From Daucus carota subsp. sativus (Eukaryota > Streptophyta > Magnoliopsida > Apiales > Apiaceae), in assembly GCF_001625215.2 (NCBI RefSeq), contig NC_030386.2, forward strand, positions 38,195,296 through 38,259,295: a DNA stretch of 64,000 nucleotides, given 5' to 3'. A model generated the notes under the pieces. The model saw nothing but the letters and a program-made list of their open reading frames with translations, searched no databases and was not told the origin of the DNA. This document shows positions 34,492-46,425 of this stretch, in pieces. The translations under genes and the position numbers were made by a program. Position 1 is the stretch's first letter; each line of letters begins with the position of its first letter.

Positions 34492-36103
34492 CTAGTTGAG
34501 AAACCGCGCGTTGCGGCGGCCTATATAAAAATTATATTAATAATTCAATATTAATATTTGTAGAATAAAATAATTTTGTTGTTGTCTATTAAAAGTATAT
34601 TAATATATTAATGTTTCAAAATTAATATTTGTAGGATTCAATAAATTTTTATTATAAAAATCTTGATTTAATACCAATACTAATATATAAAATTGCCAAT
34701 TTGGACTATAATTCATGATTAAAAAAAATAAAATAAATTTATACACGTAATTAATAATTTATAGCATGACGAATCTTAATTTTATCTGTTTTTTTTAAAA
34801 GTGATCACGTTCTTCCATTGTCACCTTCCACCAATTTTTTTGGATCGATTGTGCACAAACACATCTAACTTAAATATGTGAGATAACGGTCTATAACTAC
34901 CACCCTTGCTTGTAACAACCTTTATTTTTTAATACTGTATAAACAAACTTTACTTAAAAGTTTTTTGAACGGTGCAAATAGATAATGCATGAATAATTTT
35001 TTCCTCTATACAAAGTAAATCATATAAAAATTAACAACAACAAACATGTCTGATGAACAAAACAAATATTATAAAAGAATAACCAACAAACATACATCAC
35101 TAATAGTTAATTTATTGATATCAACCATCAATATCATGTCAAGACTATATTTTTTCCCGTGTTTGGATTTGTCGACTCCAATATAGCGGTCTATAACTAT
35201 CTTTACTTGCAACAACCTTTATTTTTTTAGTACTATATAAACAGCATTCACTTATCGTTGCAGAAGAACGACACCTCCGAGTTAGAAATCGAGCAAAAGA
35301 ACTATCAGCAGAGAGAGGTAGGCCGGTTGTAGTATTGAGAGAGAGGAGGTTGTGTTTAGATGATTCAAAACCCTACGATCGATAAGGGTATTTATAGGTG
35401 CAGAGAGATTTGTGTGCTACTCTTTCCCATAATTAAATAATCTGAAATAAAATCAGATTAAAACTTTCAAGCTACTATATTCCATAAATAATTTGTATTT
35501 CCCATAATTAAATATTCTGAAACAAAATCAGATTATAACTTGTATTTTCCAAAATTAAATAATCTGAAACAAAATCAGATTAAAACTTTCAACAAACTAT
35601 ATTCCATAAATAATTTGAAACAAAATCAAATTCTAAAACTTGCTTCTAATATACTCGAAATTAAAAAAGGTAGTTCTAATTTTTGATATTTTTCATCCAA
35701 AAATTTCAGAAAATTAGAAAAATAGAACAGAGCGATGTGCCCATAATTAAATAATCTGAAATAAAATTAGATTAAAACTTTCAAGCTACTATATTCCACA
35801 AAAAATTTGTATTTCCCATAATTAAATATTCTGAAACAAAATCAGATTATAACTTGTATTTTCCAAAATTAAATAATCTGAAACAAAATCAGATTAAAAC
35901 TTTCAACAAACTATATTCCATAAATAATTTGAAACAAAATCAGATTCTAAAACTTGCTTCTAATATACTCGAAATTAAAAAAGGTAGTTCTAATTTTTGA
36001 TATTTTTCATCCAAAAATTTCAGAAAATTAGAAAAATAGAACAGAGCGATGTGAGAGCCTCCACTTACTCGCCCCTCGCTTCTCCTTTATATAAGTATAT
36101 TGA
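34492..36103 (-). mobile_element. Non-autonomous Helitron, copy 1 (1.6 kb)
   Basis: Read on the minus strand, it starts TCAATATACTTATATAAAGG after an A and ends CTAG before a T. Just upstream of the end lies the GC-rich hairpin CCGCAACGCGCGG followed by TTCTCAA. These are the TC start, CTRR end, terminal hairpin and A/T insertion site of Helitrons. The termini match copy 2 at 45221. About 313 bp is tandemly duplicated inside (35426 and 35739). No RepHel frame is present. Confidence 0.82.
35426..36055. repeat. 313-bp tandem duplication inside Helitron copy 1
   Basis: The unit starting CCCATAATTAAATAATCTGA occurs at about 35426 and again at about 35739, and both units end near AATAGAACAGAGCGATGTG. 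The units are nearly identical, so the duplication is recent. Each carries reiterated AATCTGAAACAAAATCAGATT hairpins. Confidence 0.85.
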
Positions 36104-36104
36104 T

Positions 36105-39100
36105 TAGATGAAGTTATTATTATCTTCTAAATTTATTTCTTATTTTAAAAACAATCGTTTGGTATTGAATTCAATAAAAGTATAGAAAATAGTTCAAAAA
36201 AACGTATAGTTATTATTTTTAAGCGAATAAACACAAAATAATATTGAAAACCACCTTCATAATTTGAGATCTAAATAAAAAACAGTTTGGATCAGATTAT
36301 GGGGTCCTTTGGGCAAGCTTAAAAAAAGTGACTTCTTGCTTAAATTAGAGAAGTGGAGGAAGTAAGAAGTAAATAAGTGAATAAAATGTTTGGAAAAGAA
36401 GCAGAAGCAGTGAGAGAGAAGCTAGGATTCTCAGCTTCTTAAAAATGCTTCTGCTTCTTTACACAAACGGGTCAAGAAAAGCAGAAGCCAGAAGCAGTTT
36501 CTGCTTCTGGTAAACAAACAGGACCAATATATATCTAAAATGATTATGGTTCTTTTTAATAATAGTCTTCGCATTCTTAGAACAAAAATTAAAAAAATAC
36601 TAGATTTAAGAGTTAGCACCCGTTTCACATATCTTACAAATAATTTTAATATAAAATGTAAAATTAATAGCTATTTTACTGAATTTTCCCACGTCTCTTA
36701 CACGTTAAAATATTAATTTAAAGTTCTGTTTTGATTTTTTCAAACATAGATTAATTTAAAGGTCAATCTGGAAAAACACAAGTATTAGAAAAGTTTGAAA
36801 AGGTCCAGTTCTTCTGGATTGCACTCCTAGCAGTCCAACTCATTAAAGTCTTTTCAGACCACCTGAGTTTAACCTGTTCATCGGCCTCTATCTTCAGCAA
36901 TCAGCCCAGCCCAATATGCACATTTCACATGATTTAAAATAGAACTGCTTCTGAGCCCAGCCTACTTCGGTATTTACGGATTGTAAATAGTTCTGTGATC
37001 CACTCTCCTTATTGGGCTTTGAAGCCTTATCATGTCCCAGTAGCATGGATATTTTTTCAGAAGGAAAAAATTTAAAATAATTATCAAATTATATTTTAAA
37101 AGAGCATTAGAATTTGTACAGTTGAGGGAAACGGAGGGAGTTTAATTATTAAAATATTGAATTTTATATTACGGATCACGATTTTAATATAGAATATTTT
37201 TTATTTTTCTGGTAAAGTAATATTAAATATTTTAGAATCAGGATTAGGGTCAAATTTGAAATTTTCGATTAGGGTGCTGAAGCCAAGTCCATTACACTTT
37301 TCGTCTTTCTTCTCTCCGGGTCCCAAAAATTATATTGCCGTTGCTGATTAATTTATTGAATTACGAAGTTGCGTGTGGTGATCGGTGAACAGTGTGACCT
37401 GTGGATCAAATAAAACAAAATAAATACAACATAAACTGCACGGCTACTGCATCTTGCATCATACAAAGACAAAAAAAGGTAAAGTCAATGTTGATGCTCA
37501 CTCGTCTCACTTGAATTATTTAATTTTAAAATTTTATAAATTATTTTTGGAAAATTCTTTTAAAAAATATTATTATTTAAATTTTCATTTAGAGTCAAAA
37601 GAATTTAAAAATAAATTATAAAACCGTATTCATAATAACGTAAGATTTGAATACCCGATTTTCGATTGTAAATGAACCGAATTGAGTTAAATTTTTACTT
37701 ATAGGGTAACGAGTCCAACTTGACTGTCAAGCTTATTGGACATTTTTTTTTGTTCGGATTTGGGTTCATTAAGAATCGAGTCGAGTTGTTTGCAAGCAAT
37801 TCGAGTTCGAGTCAAATAGTTTGCGAAAATTTATTATTTTCTTTAAATTTTAGTTAAAATATAAAATGTCTTTAAAATATATTGAAGAATGAAGAATGCA
37901 GATGTTGGGATGTACTCATAGTAATGATGTTGCAAAATAATAATAAAAAAGACATATATATTTGATTTGAAATTTAATAATGAACTAGTAAAATTATTAC
38001 TAATTCAAACAATTACACCCTGGAATGACGTATTTTTTAGGATAAATTTTTTGTCAGTTAACTACAGTCTACAAGAATATGAGGATCCACTTATTTTAAC
38101 GATGCTAGGAAAATATTAAAAACGACACATAAATTATATTTTTTGTTCCTTGTTTTGTACATATCAAATGTGAAAAAAGACACACGTTTGTTTTAACAAG
38201 TTCAAGTTTAATGAGTCAAATTTGATTCAAATACTAATAATATGATTTGAGTTTTTTTACGAATAAAATTTATTATATGAATTTATATTCGAACTCAATA
38301 ACAAACCGAATCAAGTCAAATTTTAAAATAGTCGGATCGAGCTTATCCGCAAACACGCACATTAAAGCTGCTGGTTTACGTCTCTGGAGAATAGTCGGAT
38401 CGAGCTTATCCGCAAACACGCACATTAAGGCTGCTGGTTTACGTCTCTGGAGAATAGTCGGGTCGCGCAAACACGCACATTAAGGCTGCTGGTTTACGTC
38501 TCTGGAGTCTGGTCCTTGGTACATACACTACATAGTGTATTGAATTGAAACGGTTGAGTAGATGTGGACAAAGGTCATGATGTGGTGTACAAGCCCACCT
38601 AGGTCACACACATAATATTGTACACCAAGATAACACTCCCTCAACGGTCATCCTGGCCCATAATAAATACAGTATCATGCACCCATTAATACACACCCAA
38701 GCTTCTCCCATTTCCTTAATTTCATTACACACAGCTTGTCAAGTGCTTCACTAAGAATTTATTATTTAAAGCTGAATATTAATAGTCTGCAACCAGCATG
38801 AATCAAAACTTCAGAGATGGATATCTGATTTTTTATATGCAAAAAGCTTATATACTTTACAGATGAGTATAATAATTATTTTTATAAAAACTCGAGATAA
38901 ATGAGAATCGAACTCAAGACAACATGGAATTATAAAAAATGAACTGCACTGGCACAATAACATATCATTGATCAAGCCTTCACACTGCAAATTTCAGACT
39001 CTTTCAGAATCAAAAATTCTTACATTTTCATTTACTAATTCTACTATAAATGTAACAACTTTTTACCAGGAACCTTATGTAAAAGAGCCGGAGAAAAGAA

Positions 39101-39172
39101 TGAGGAGCGTTTGGATCATGAGATTCCAGCCGGTTAACGGAAACCAGAATAATATTTCAATTCAAAACTAGA
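36105..39172. other. Intergenic sequence with decayed repeats
   Basis: No gene is recognised. A lone Stowaway right end (GGAAACGGAGGGAG) lies at about 37127-37140 without a left partner. A 63-bp tandem repeat occurs at 38328-38507. The last bases before 39173 are the 3' region of the ATL13-like gene. Confidence 0.5.
38328..38507. repeat. 63-bp tandem repeat, almost three units
   Basis: Units with GTCGGATCGAGCTTATCCGC followed by AAACACGCACATTAA and GTTTACGTCTCTGGAG occur at 38331 and 38394, with a third shortened unit from 38457. The short frames through it on both strands come from the repeat. Confidence 0.9.
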
Positions 39173-40576
39173 CTAAACATTTGTAGAGAAAGATGAGTGC
39201 ACAACCTTGTTTTGTCCTCCCATAAGCCAAATCAAAGTCCTCTTGGTAAATGACTGTGTATTTGCCTGAGAATCCAAACTATTGCTGCTCTGGTTTTCCT
39301 CGTTACAACCTAGCTCACTTCCTCCACATTCCATCATATCGCAACTAGACCTCCTGCTTCCAGTCTGCATCACATTCTTGAGCTTCGTTTCGTCCCCAGC
39401 AACCACATTCTTGTGCATTAGAAACCGGAGTGAGGAGGTTCTCCTTGATGACTCCCCGTTGTTCAAATTAGGCCTCTCCTTCTTACCCCGGAGCCAAATC
39501 TTTGAAATTGAAAAGCTTTCCTCCTTGTTCTTCCTAATTCTATCATCAACATAACTGATACTAGGACTAGTACTCGTACCAATATGATTGTCCACACTTT
39601 TAAATGTTGCTAAACTAGTAAAATCTCTCCTCGAATAACAATCACACTCAGACATCGCGGTTTTATGGCCTGGAACCAATGGCAGACCAGGCTTTTTATA
39701 TGACAGTTTTTTCAATGGGGTTCGTATAGGCACCTTCAATGATGTATCTTCATCCATAACATACTCGAAAGACCCCATTGAATAACACCTTCTAGGACCA
39801 GCATTACTCTCACCACTACTATTTTCACCTCCATCGACATTTTTGAACTTCCCCAACTTAACTCTAAACACTTTCTCCTCTAACTCTACTTTCTTTTCTT
39901 GATTCTCCTCCTCCTTCACTTGAATTTCACAAGATTTCTCGACACGAAAGGACCCCAATTCTTGAGAATTGCTAGTGGTAACCACAACCCCCTCTCTATC
40001 ATTAACAATTTCTCTTGAACTCTCACTACCAGAATCAAGAACAAGGACTACAGGAGAGAAATTCTTGTTTGTCGAAAAATCAGACAACAAGCAATCTCTA
40101 CAAAGTGGACAAGTAGAGTGTGAAAGCAACCAAGTATCTATACACTCCATATGAAAAGCATGACTACATTTAGGCAACAATCTAAGATTATCATCACCCT
40201 CAAATTCACACAAACAAACAGCACAATCAAATGGATTTTTAACCCCTACTATAGCTTTATAATTAAAGATTGGCAAGGTATCTATAAAAGACTGATCAAC
40301 TCCAGAATCATGTAAATGAAAGAGCTGCTGCAATTGACCTTGAAGAACAGTTGTATCATCTAAATCATCAAACTCTCTATTCTGTGGCCTAAAGATAAAC
40401 CTCACAAGAAGATGGAGCAAGCCAGATACAAAAAATATTATAGCTAATATAATGATAATTAGCAAAATACTTGGACTAACCTTGTTGTTCAAACTGAAAC
40501 CGTTATCTCTATTTTCAAGATTTGACAATGGAGGTAGTGGTAATGGTGGAGGAAACACATATGTTGGTGGCTGCAT
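39173..40576 (-). CDS. ATL-family RING-H2 E3 ubiquitin ligase (ATL13/ATL46 type, single exon)
   Basis: One intronless exon gives 467 residues, longer than most ATLs but right for the ATL13/46/47 subgroup. A proline-rich N-terminus (PPPLPLPPL) precedes a transmembrane segment at about 34-60. The GLD-type region is GVDQSFIDTLPIF (92-104). The RING-H2 finger at 118-159 has CAVC, CSHAFH, a Cys, then WLLSHSTCPLCR, all zinc ligands intact. The long Ser/Glu/Lys-rich tail includes RRCYSMGSFEYVMD, a conserved block of this subgroup, and FSISKIWLRGKKER. The protein should sit in a membrane with the RING in the cytosol and ubiquitinate unknown partners. The reverse-strand frames here are shadows. A Stowaway-like element lies 750 bp upstream of its start. 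The subgroup call is by pattern; the RING-H2/ATL call is firm. Confidence 0.9.
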   Translation of the reverse strand: MQPPTYVFPPPLPLPPLSNLENRDNGFSLNNKVSPSILLIIIILAIIFFVSGLLHLLVRFIFRPQNREFDDLDDTTVLQGQLQQLFHLHDSGVDQSFIDTLPIFNYKAIVGVKNPFDCAVCLCEFEGDDNLRLLPKCSHAFHMECIDTWLLSHSTCPLCRDCLLSDFSTNKNFSPVVLVLDSGSESSREIVNDREGVVVTTSNSQELGSFRVEKSCEIQVKEEENQEKKVELEEKVFRVKLGKFKNVDGGENSSGESNAGPRRCYSMGSFEYVMDEDTSLKVPIRTPLKKLSYKKPGLPLVPGHKTAMSECDCYSRRDFTSLATFKSVDNHIGTSTSPSISYVDDRIRKNKEESFSISKIWLRGKKERPNLNNGESSRRTSSLRFLMHKNVVAGDETKLKNVMQTGSRRSSCDMMECGGSELGCNEENQSSNSLDSQANTQSFTKRTLIWLMGGQNKVVHSSFSTNV

Positions 40577-41325
40577 GGTGGAAACAAAAAAGATTCAAAC
40601 TTTACACTAAATTCATGTCAAAACAGCAAGCCCTTTTGCCAAAATGGCCAAATCTTTGAGCTAACTGCAAAAGATTTGTAAATTTCAGATTCTTGAAATT
40701 CTTGTTTTGGGCTCAAAGACAATGGAATAGAGAAACAAAGAGATGGTAGCAAAGAAAGATTAATAGGGTAGTTGTGACAAGATTGATGAAGTAGAGTGAG
40801 CATTAATGATATGATGTTATTGAGTTCTGTAAGTACTGAAATTTTTAGGCCACAGTAAATTTGAAGAAATTTCAAGAATGAAGATCCAATTCAACCCAGA
40901 GGAGCTGGTAAATTTGTTGACTTGATGCAAAAGATCTCATCAACCCCCATGCACATTAATTACCTAATCAAAAAATAATCAATTTAATTAATTAATTAAT
41001 ATTTATGGGAGAGTGGACCTTAAATTTCTTCTAATGCAGATTCTTCTATTCTTCTCCGGTTAGGTTGTGGACTTTTATAGTACAGACAAATACTAGAAGG
41101 TGAAAATTATACTACAAAATAGAAACAAAAAAAAAATGAAAAAGAATTGATGGATCAAAAGTCATAGGTAGAGAGGTTTGGAGGAAAGAACAGAGAGATA
41201 GTAAAACAGAGTAGGACATAGGATGAAGTGTATATATGGAGTTAAAAGTGGAAACTTGTCTACTTGAAACTCTGCAAGTCAACAGATCTGTTAAGTTTGT
41301 GGAAGTTGAGTTTCTGTCTGTGTTC

Positions 41326-41584
41326 CTCCCTCCGTCTCTAAATACTTTTCCTGTTTGTACTTTTCACGTTTGCCAACACACACTTTTGATCGTTAATATC
41401 TTTCATTTTGTAGTAGCATTAAATATAAAAACTTCACCGTATTAAAATACTCGTGAATACGAATCTAACAAGATCACTCATGACTATATTTAGTTTTATA
41501 GATTAGATGTAAATTAGTAATTTGTCTCGTGTTATGAACAGTACCGACATCACAAATAAGAAAAGAAAAAAGAAACGGAGGGAG
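41326..41584. mobile_element. Degenerate Stowaway-type MITE upstream of the ATL13-like gene
   Basis: The left end CTCCCTCCGTCTC and right end AAACGGAGGGAG are inverted with TA following the right end. The left TA is not preserved. The length of 259 bp fits the family. Confidence 0.65.
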
Positions 41585-42583
41585 TAACTTGTTTCAACTT
41601 AAAATCCACATAAGCTTCGGTCCTCTGCAACGTTGTAGCCTCACTCGGGGACCACTCTGTTTGATCTAAAAACTAATCCGATTAATCGTTACGACGTATG
41701 TTTATCATCTAAAATTAAATCGATATCGTGTGCCATGTTTCGGTAACCAGATAAATGATAGAAATATAATTTTTTACGCATTAAATTGTATAAAAAACTA
41801 AAACCGTAATTGTTGAAAGTCCGAATATCCAGACATCGGAGCGAAGTCAATAAGAGAATCGATAACTCGAATAATTAATTATTTTTCAACACACAAAACA
41901 TTGGCACTTCATCGCTTATCCATCTTCTATACAAGTTATTTAGTGGGTGTTTGTACACATCACTTCTCGGTTTATTTATAAAAGAAGTGGGATTAAAAAA
42001 ATTCTGGTTTGTTTGGCTGAAGCAAAGAAGTGCTTCTTTTGGGCTAGAAAAAGTTGGAAGTAAAAAGCTTAGAAATGGAGCTTTTTTCAAATCCGCGACT
42101 TCTTTGCAACAAAAAAATTATGGTATCCAAACACTTTTAGTAACTTATAAACTTAACCCAACTTCTTTATTTTAATCAAAAATCACTTTTTTTTAAGTTC
42201 AGTCAAACGGTCCCTTATTCTCCACGAGTAAATCGGGATCACCTCTCTTCTTATTTTTTTTTCTTTTTTTACGATTGGTCGGCCTAAAACTAGTTTCAAA
42301 AATAATTATTTTATAATGAAGGGAATTCCGATTATGCACCAATTATATTTTTTCTTGTTTGTCCTTTGGGAAATATTGAGTCGCCAAAATGCTTTACAAA
42401 TGGTGGTAATAGTGAGTGTCTGTACTTGTGGATTTTGCGAATTAAAATGGCACCACCTCATATGTACCATAGCATGTGCATGTGCACCACTCGGGCTCTC
42501 CACTGTATATGGCTTGCATTTAAACCGACAGCTAATATTGTGTTTAATTAGTCAATTATTGCAGAGTATGTCTTATGATTTTA

Positions 42584-43136
42584 GGGTTAATTATCAAGCT
42601 AATCCCTGAAATGGGCTTAATGTATCAAGTTGGTCACTGAACTCAAAACGGTATCAAGATGGTCACTAAAGTCACCATAAATATCAAACAAGTACCTTGA
42701 AACATAAATTTAAGTAGTAAAAATATTATTTATAAAGTTTTACACATTATTTTTAAATGTTACCACAACCAACTAAAAGGTTATGACTTCTAGTATTTAA
42801 AATAATATATTTATATTTTATCAAGTTTATTTATTATTTATATTTTATTTTATAGTTATTTTTCTGTTTTAATTAAAAATAAATAATAAATTAATTCGAT
42901 AAAATCTAAATATATTATCATAAATATCAGAAGTCATAACCTTTTACTTAGTTTTGGTAACATTCAAAAATAATGTATAAAATTTTATAAATAATATTTT
43001 TACTGCTTGAACTTATATTTCAAGGTACTTGTTTGATATTTATAGCAACTTCAGTGACTATCTTGATACCATTTTGAGTTCAGTGACCAATGTGATACAT
43101 TAAGCCCACTTCAGTGACCAATTAGATAATTAACCC
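42584..43136. mobile_element. Mutator-like MITE with very long arms (553 bp)
   Basis: The termini GGGTTAATTATC and GATAATTAACCC are perfect inverted repeats. The arms pair for well over 200 bp, so the element is nearly one large hairpin (for example CAAGGTACTTGTTTGATATTT complementing the left arm). A perfect 10-bp duplication TATGATTTTA flanks it at 42574-42583 and 43137-43146. Confidence 0.9.
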
Positions 43137-43206
43137 TATGATTTTATGCATTGACGCAATGGTAATCTTAAATTTTGTTTTCCCCTTTAAATATAGCATA
43201 ATTTTA

Positions 43207-43589
43207 GAGCATCTCCAACAGATTACCTATACCATGTCTTAAGCTAAAAATTTAAGGAATATGGACAAAAATTCACTCTAGCAGAATCCCTACTCATTCC
43301 CTAAATTTTATGATCGATTTTTTATTCCTCATAAATAGGTAACCCCTAACTCATTCTTCATTTTTTTTAATGATTAAATATTCAACTTGCCCTTTTTGAA
43401 CACTCTTCCCATATTTTTCTTATTATTTTTTTGTTAAAAGAATTTGAATTTAATATTATAATAATAACAGGGAACACAAATAGGGATCATTATTGGAGTT
43501 CTCAATCAATATAGGATCCCTATTTCTTAGAATTTGAATTGTTTATTATATATTCAGGGAACCTAGCTGGGATACTGCTGAAGATGCTC
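43207..43589. mobile_element. MITE-like element with GAGCATCT termini
   Basis: The left end GAGCATCTCCAACAG matches the inverted right end GAGCATCTTCAGCAG. This terminus is seen in many plant MITEs. I could not identify a convincing target duplication, so the class and exact ends are uncertain. Confidence 0.5.
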
Positions 43590-45220
43590 GCCATCCTTTG
43601 GTTCGAATCATTTGAATTGTCATTTGGATTTAAACTCAATTCTCATCATATTATTTGAAGTTATTTTGGGAGTTCCAACGATGAGTTTTCTGAAATAATC
43701 AGCAGAAATTTGTTGATATAAACTTTTATAGATAAAATATTATTCCTATTGTTTTTTCAAGAAAAATATTTATTCTATAAGGAATTTGTAGATTAACCGA
43801 AGTCCGAACACAGTCCTAAACTAGAATGATACAGTATATTTCAAATAGCCCATTTAGTGGGCCCGGAAACAAGTGATAAGAAAAGCCCAATGGGCTATCT
43901 GGCAAGCAGGGTAGCAGACCAGCATCCCTGAAATTCTCAAAATATCCGTTTGCACTTTTCTCTGATGGCTGAAGTTACCTTGTACTACCTTTATTAAGAG
44001 CTTTTTAACCTTTTTTTTTGAAATTTTCTACTTCTTTTTTTTTTTTCCTTAAACTTTTTTTCTTTGAATTTTTAATGTCAGCTCGAACCGGAGTTGGATA
44101 AGCCAAAATGTTTCCCAGGAAAAATGGATCTTCTCTCGCTGCAGCCATCACATTTGAAGTACTACTGTCGCACCTGAAGTATTCCGGGCTCGATTGGAAT
44201 TTTCTAAAAAAATAAAATTCATGAATCTAAAGGTATTCAACTGAGATCGTTTGAAATTAATTAAATTTTTAAATACTCAATTCAATTGAAATTTTATATT
44301 ATGCTATAAAATCTGATAGTAATTAATCAAGATTTTAAATTAAGATTAAAAATCTGATTGTATCAATTGAAATTGTTTAAAATCTGATGATAATAGATTT
44401 TTTTGGATTTCATCATAATGGATTTTTATGGATTTTATATAATGATGGATAATGTGGTACTGATCACTGCTCATAAAACTACAGTTTTTTGGAATCTCCA
44501 CAAAATCCATAAAAGTTTGAACTATTATGTTTAAATCTTAAAAAAATTATCAACTTTACGACATCTTATAAAATGACGGTATTAAATGTTTTATGAAATT
44601 ATAATTCGAAATATTTCTATAGTTTCAAGAACAATTTAATATTTGTATTTTTTGTCTGGAGTTCAATATTTTAATTAAATATTTTAAAGGTTCCTAAAAA
44701 TCACTAATATCCTACGAAATAACACAAAATATGACAAAATACAAATAAAAAAAATTCCACCAGAACACATCTCAATAATTTCAATAATCTAAATCGAACA
44801 GTAAACATATGTCTCTTCCCAGTAATCCGCTGCTTGGCCCAAATAATTTAGTTAGTGCCTTCAATTTAGATTAACCACTAAGATTATAAAATAATGAGCT
44901 ATATATATACCTTTCTTTGCATCTCCCCTAATCATTATCAAAGTTATTGCTTTATGATTTAAAGATGGTTAGTTGGCAATTCCTATATTTATGAGATAGA
45001 TAGCAGCAGAAAAGAAATCACATGAATTTTTATTGTCATTTTGGAGACCTTTCGTGAAGAATTCAGAGTTGATTTTTTTTTTCCCGTTTCGAATATATTT
45101 CATTGTTTTGCTAATTACTACACTAAACTCCGAATTCTTCTCCACACAATCGTAATTATACAGTTATATATAATCAGAACATATAAAATTCAATCACTCT
45201 CTCTTTCGTAAATCAATCAA
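43590..45220. other. AT-rich intergenic sequence
   Basis: No gene is recognised. About 44216-44530 carries degenerate phrases (GGTATTCAACTGAGAT, TATGCTATAAAATCTGATAG) shared with the element at 59191-59612, so it is probably an older copy of that MITE family. Confidence 0.45.
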
Positions 45221-46424
45221 TCAATATACTTATATAAAGGAGAAGCGAGGGGCGTGCAGGTGGCGCCTCTCAGATAGCTCCGTTCTATTTTTCTAATTTT
45301 TTGGAATTTTTGGATGAAAGATATCAAAAAAAAATTGTTTCAGATTAATTGATATGGTATATATCTTGGCATAAATTAATCTGATTCTGTTTTAGATTAT
45401 TTATGGAATATAATAAATCGCAAGTATTAATCTGATTCTGTTTTAGATTATTTATGGAATATAGTAGCTTGGGCATAAATTAATCTGATTCTGTTTCAGA
45501 TTATTTATGGGATATAATAAATTGCAAGTATTAATCTGATTCTGTTTCGGATTATTTATGGAATATAGTAGCTTGCAAGTTTTTTTAATCTGATTCCATT
45601 TTAGATTATTTAATTATGGAAAAGAGTAGCACACAAGTCTCTCTGCACCTATAAATACCCCTCTAGGTTGTAAGGTTTTGGATCATCTAAACACAACCTA
45701 CACTCTCTTTCAATATCACAGTTAGGGGTGTGCATTCGGTTCGGTTAACCAAAAACCGAACCAAATAACCGAAATAATTTCGGTTCAGTTAATCGAAATT
45801 TATATTTCGGTTCGTTTTTCGGTAGTCAAATTTTCATTTTCTGGTTATTCGTTTTTTTCGGTTAACCGAATGCACACCCCTAATCACAGTGATATATGTT
45901 TGTTGGTTATTCTTTTATAATATTTGTTTTGGTCGTTGGACGTATTTGTTGTTGTTTGCAAAGCTTACTATTTATTTTATTGGGCGATGGATGAATATGG
46001 CTAGATGTCATCAATCAGTTCTGTTAAAGCGTTCTATGCTTTTTATATGCAGGGAGTGTTGTATATGTCTAAGAAGTAGTGTTTGGAAAAGTTCTTGACA
46101 ATGTTAGTCAAGAACATGATTACTTTTCAAAAAAAACCCACACAATTAGAAAAGTTAATGATAATGTTAGTCAAGAACATAATTACTTTTAAAAAAAAAC
46201 ATAATTAAATTAAGATTCGTCGTGCTTTAAATCGTTAATTACATGTAGAAATTTATTATCATTTTTTCACTCGTGAATTATAGTCCAATTTTACAATTTA
46301 AATATTAATATTAGTATTGCATCGAGATGTTTATAATATAAAATTTATTTTATTCTACAAATATTAATTTTGAATCATTAATATAATTTTTATAGTCCGC
46401 CGCAACGCGCGGCTTCTCAACTAG
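45221..46424 (+). mobile_element. Non-autonomous Helitron, copy 2 (1.2 kb)
   Basis: It starts TCAATATACTTATATAAAGG after an A at 45220 and ends CTAG before a T at 46425. The subterminal hairpin is CCGCAACGCGCGG, followed by TTCTCAA. Ends and much of the interior match copy 1 on the other strand. Inside, 45379-45600 is a tandem array of short AATCTGATTCTGTTT / AGATTATTTATGG units. A hAT MITE is nested at 45723-45882. No RepHel frame is seen. Confidence 0.82.
45723..45882. mobile_element. hAT-type MITE nested in Helitron copy 2 (160 bp)
   Basis: The termini TAGGGGTGTGCATTCGGTT and the inverted GAATGCACACCCCTA are flanked by a perfect 8-bp duplication ATCACAGT at 45715-45722 and 45883-45890. 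The interior is built of GGTTCGGTTAACC-like units. Confidence 0.92.
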
Positions 46425-46425
46425 T

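Noticed and set aside
36304-36524. Possible TIR element (GGTCCTTTGGGC / AACAGGACC)
   Set aside because: The ends match poorly and no target duplication could be found.
38895-38925. tRNA-like T-arm GAGTTCGATTC on the minus strand
   Set aside because: No acceptor, D-arm or anticodon arm is found around it.
41931-42215. Possible TIR element (GGGTGTTTGTACAC / CAAACGGTCCC)
   Set aside because: The similarity of the ends is weak and no duplication was seen.
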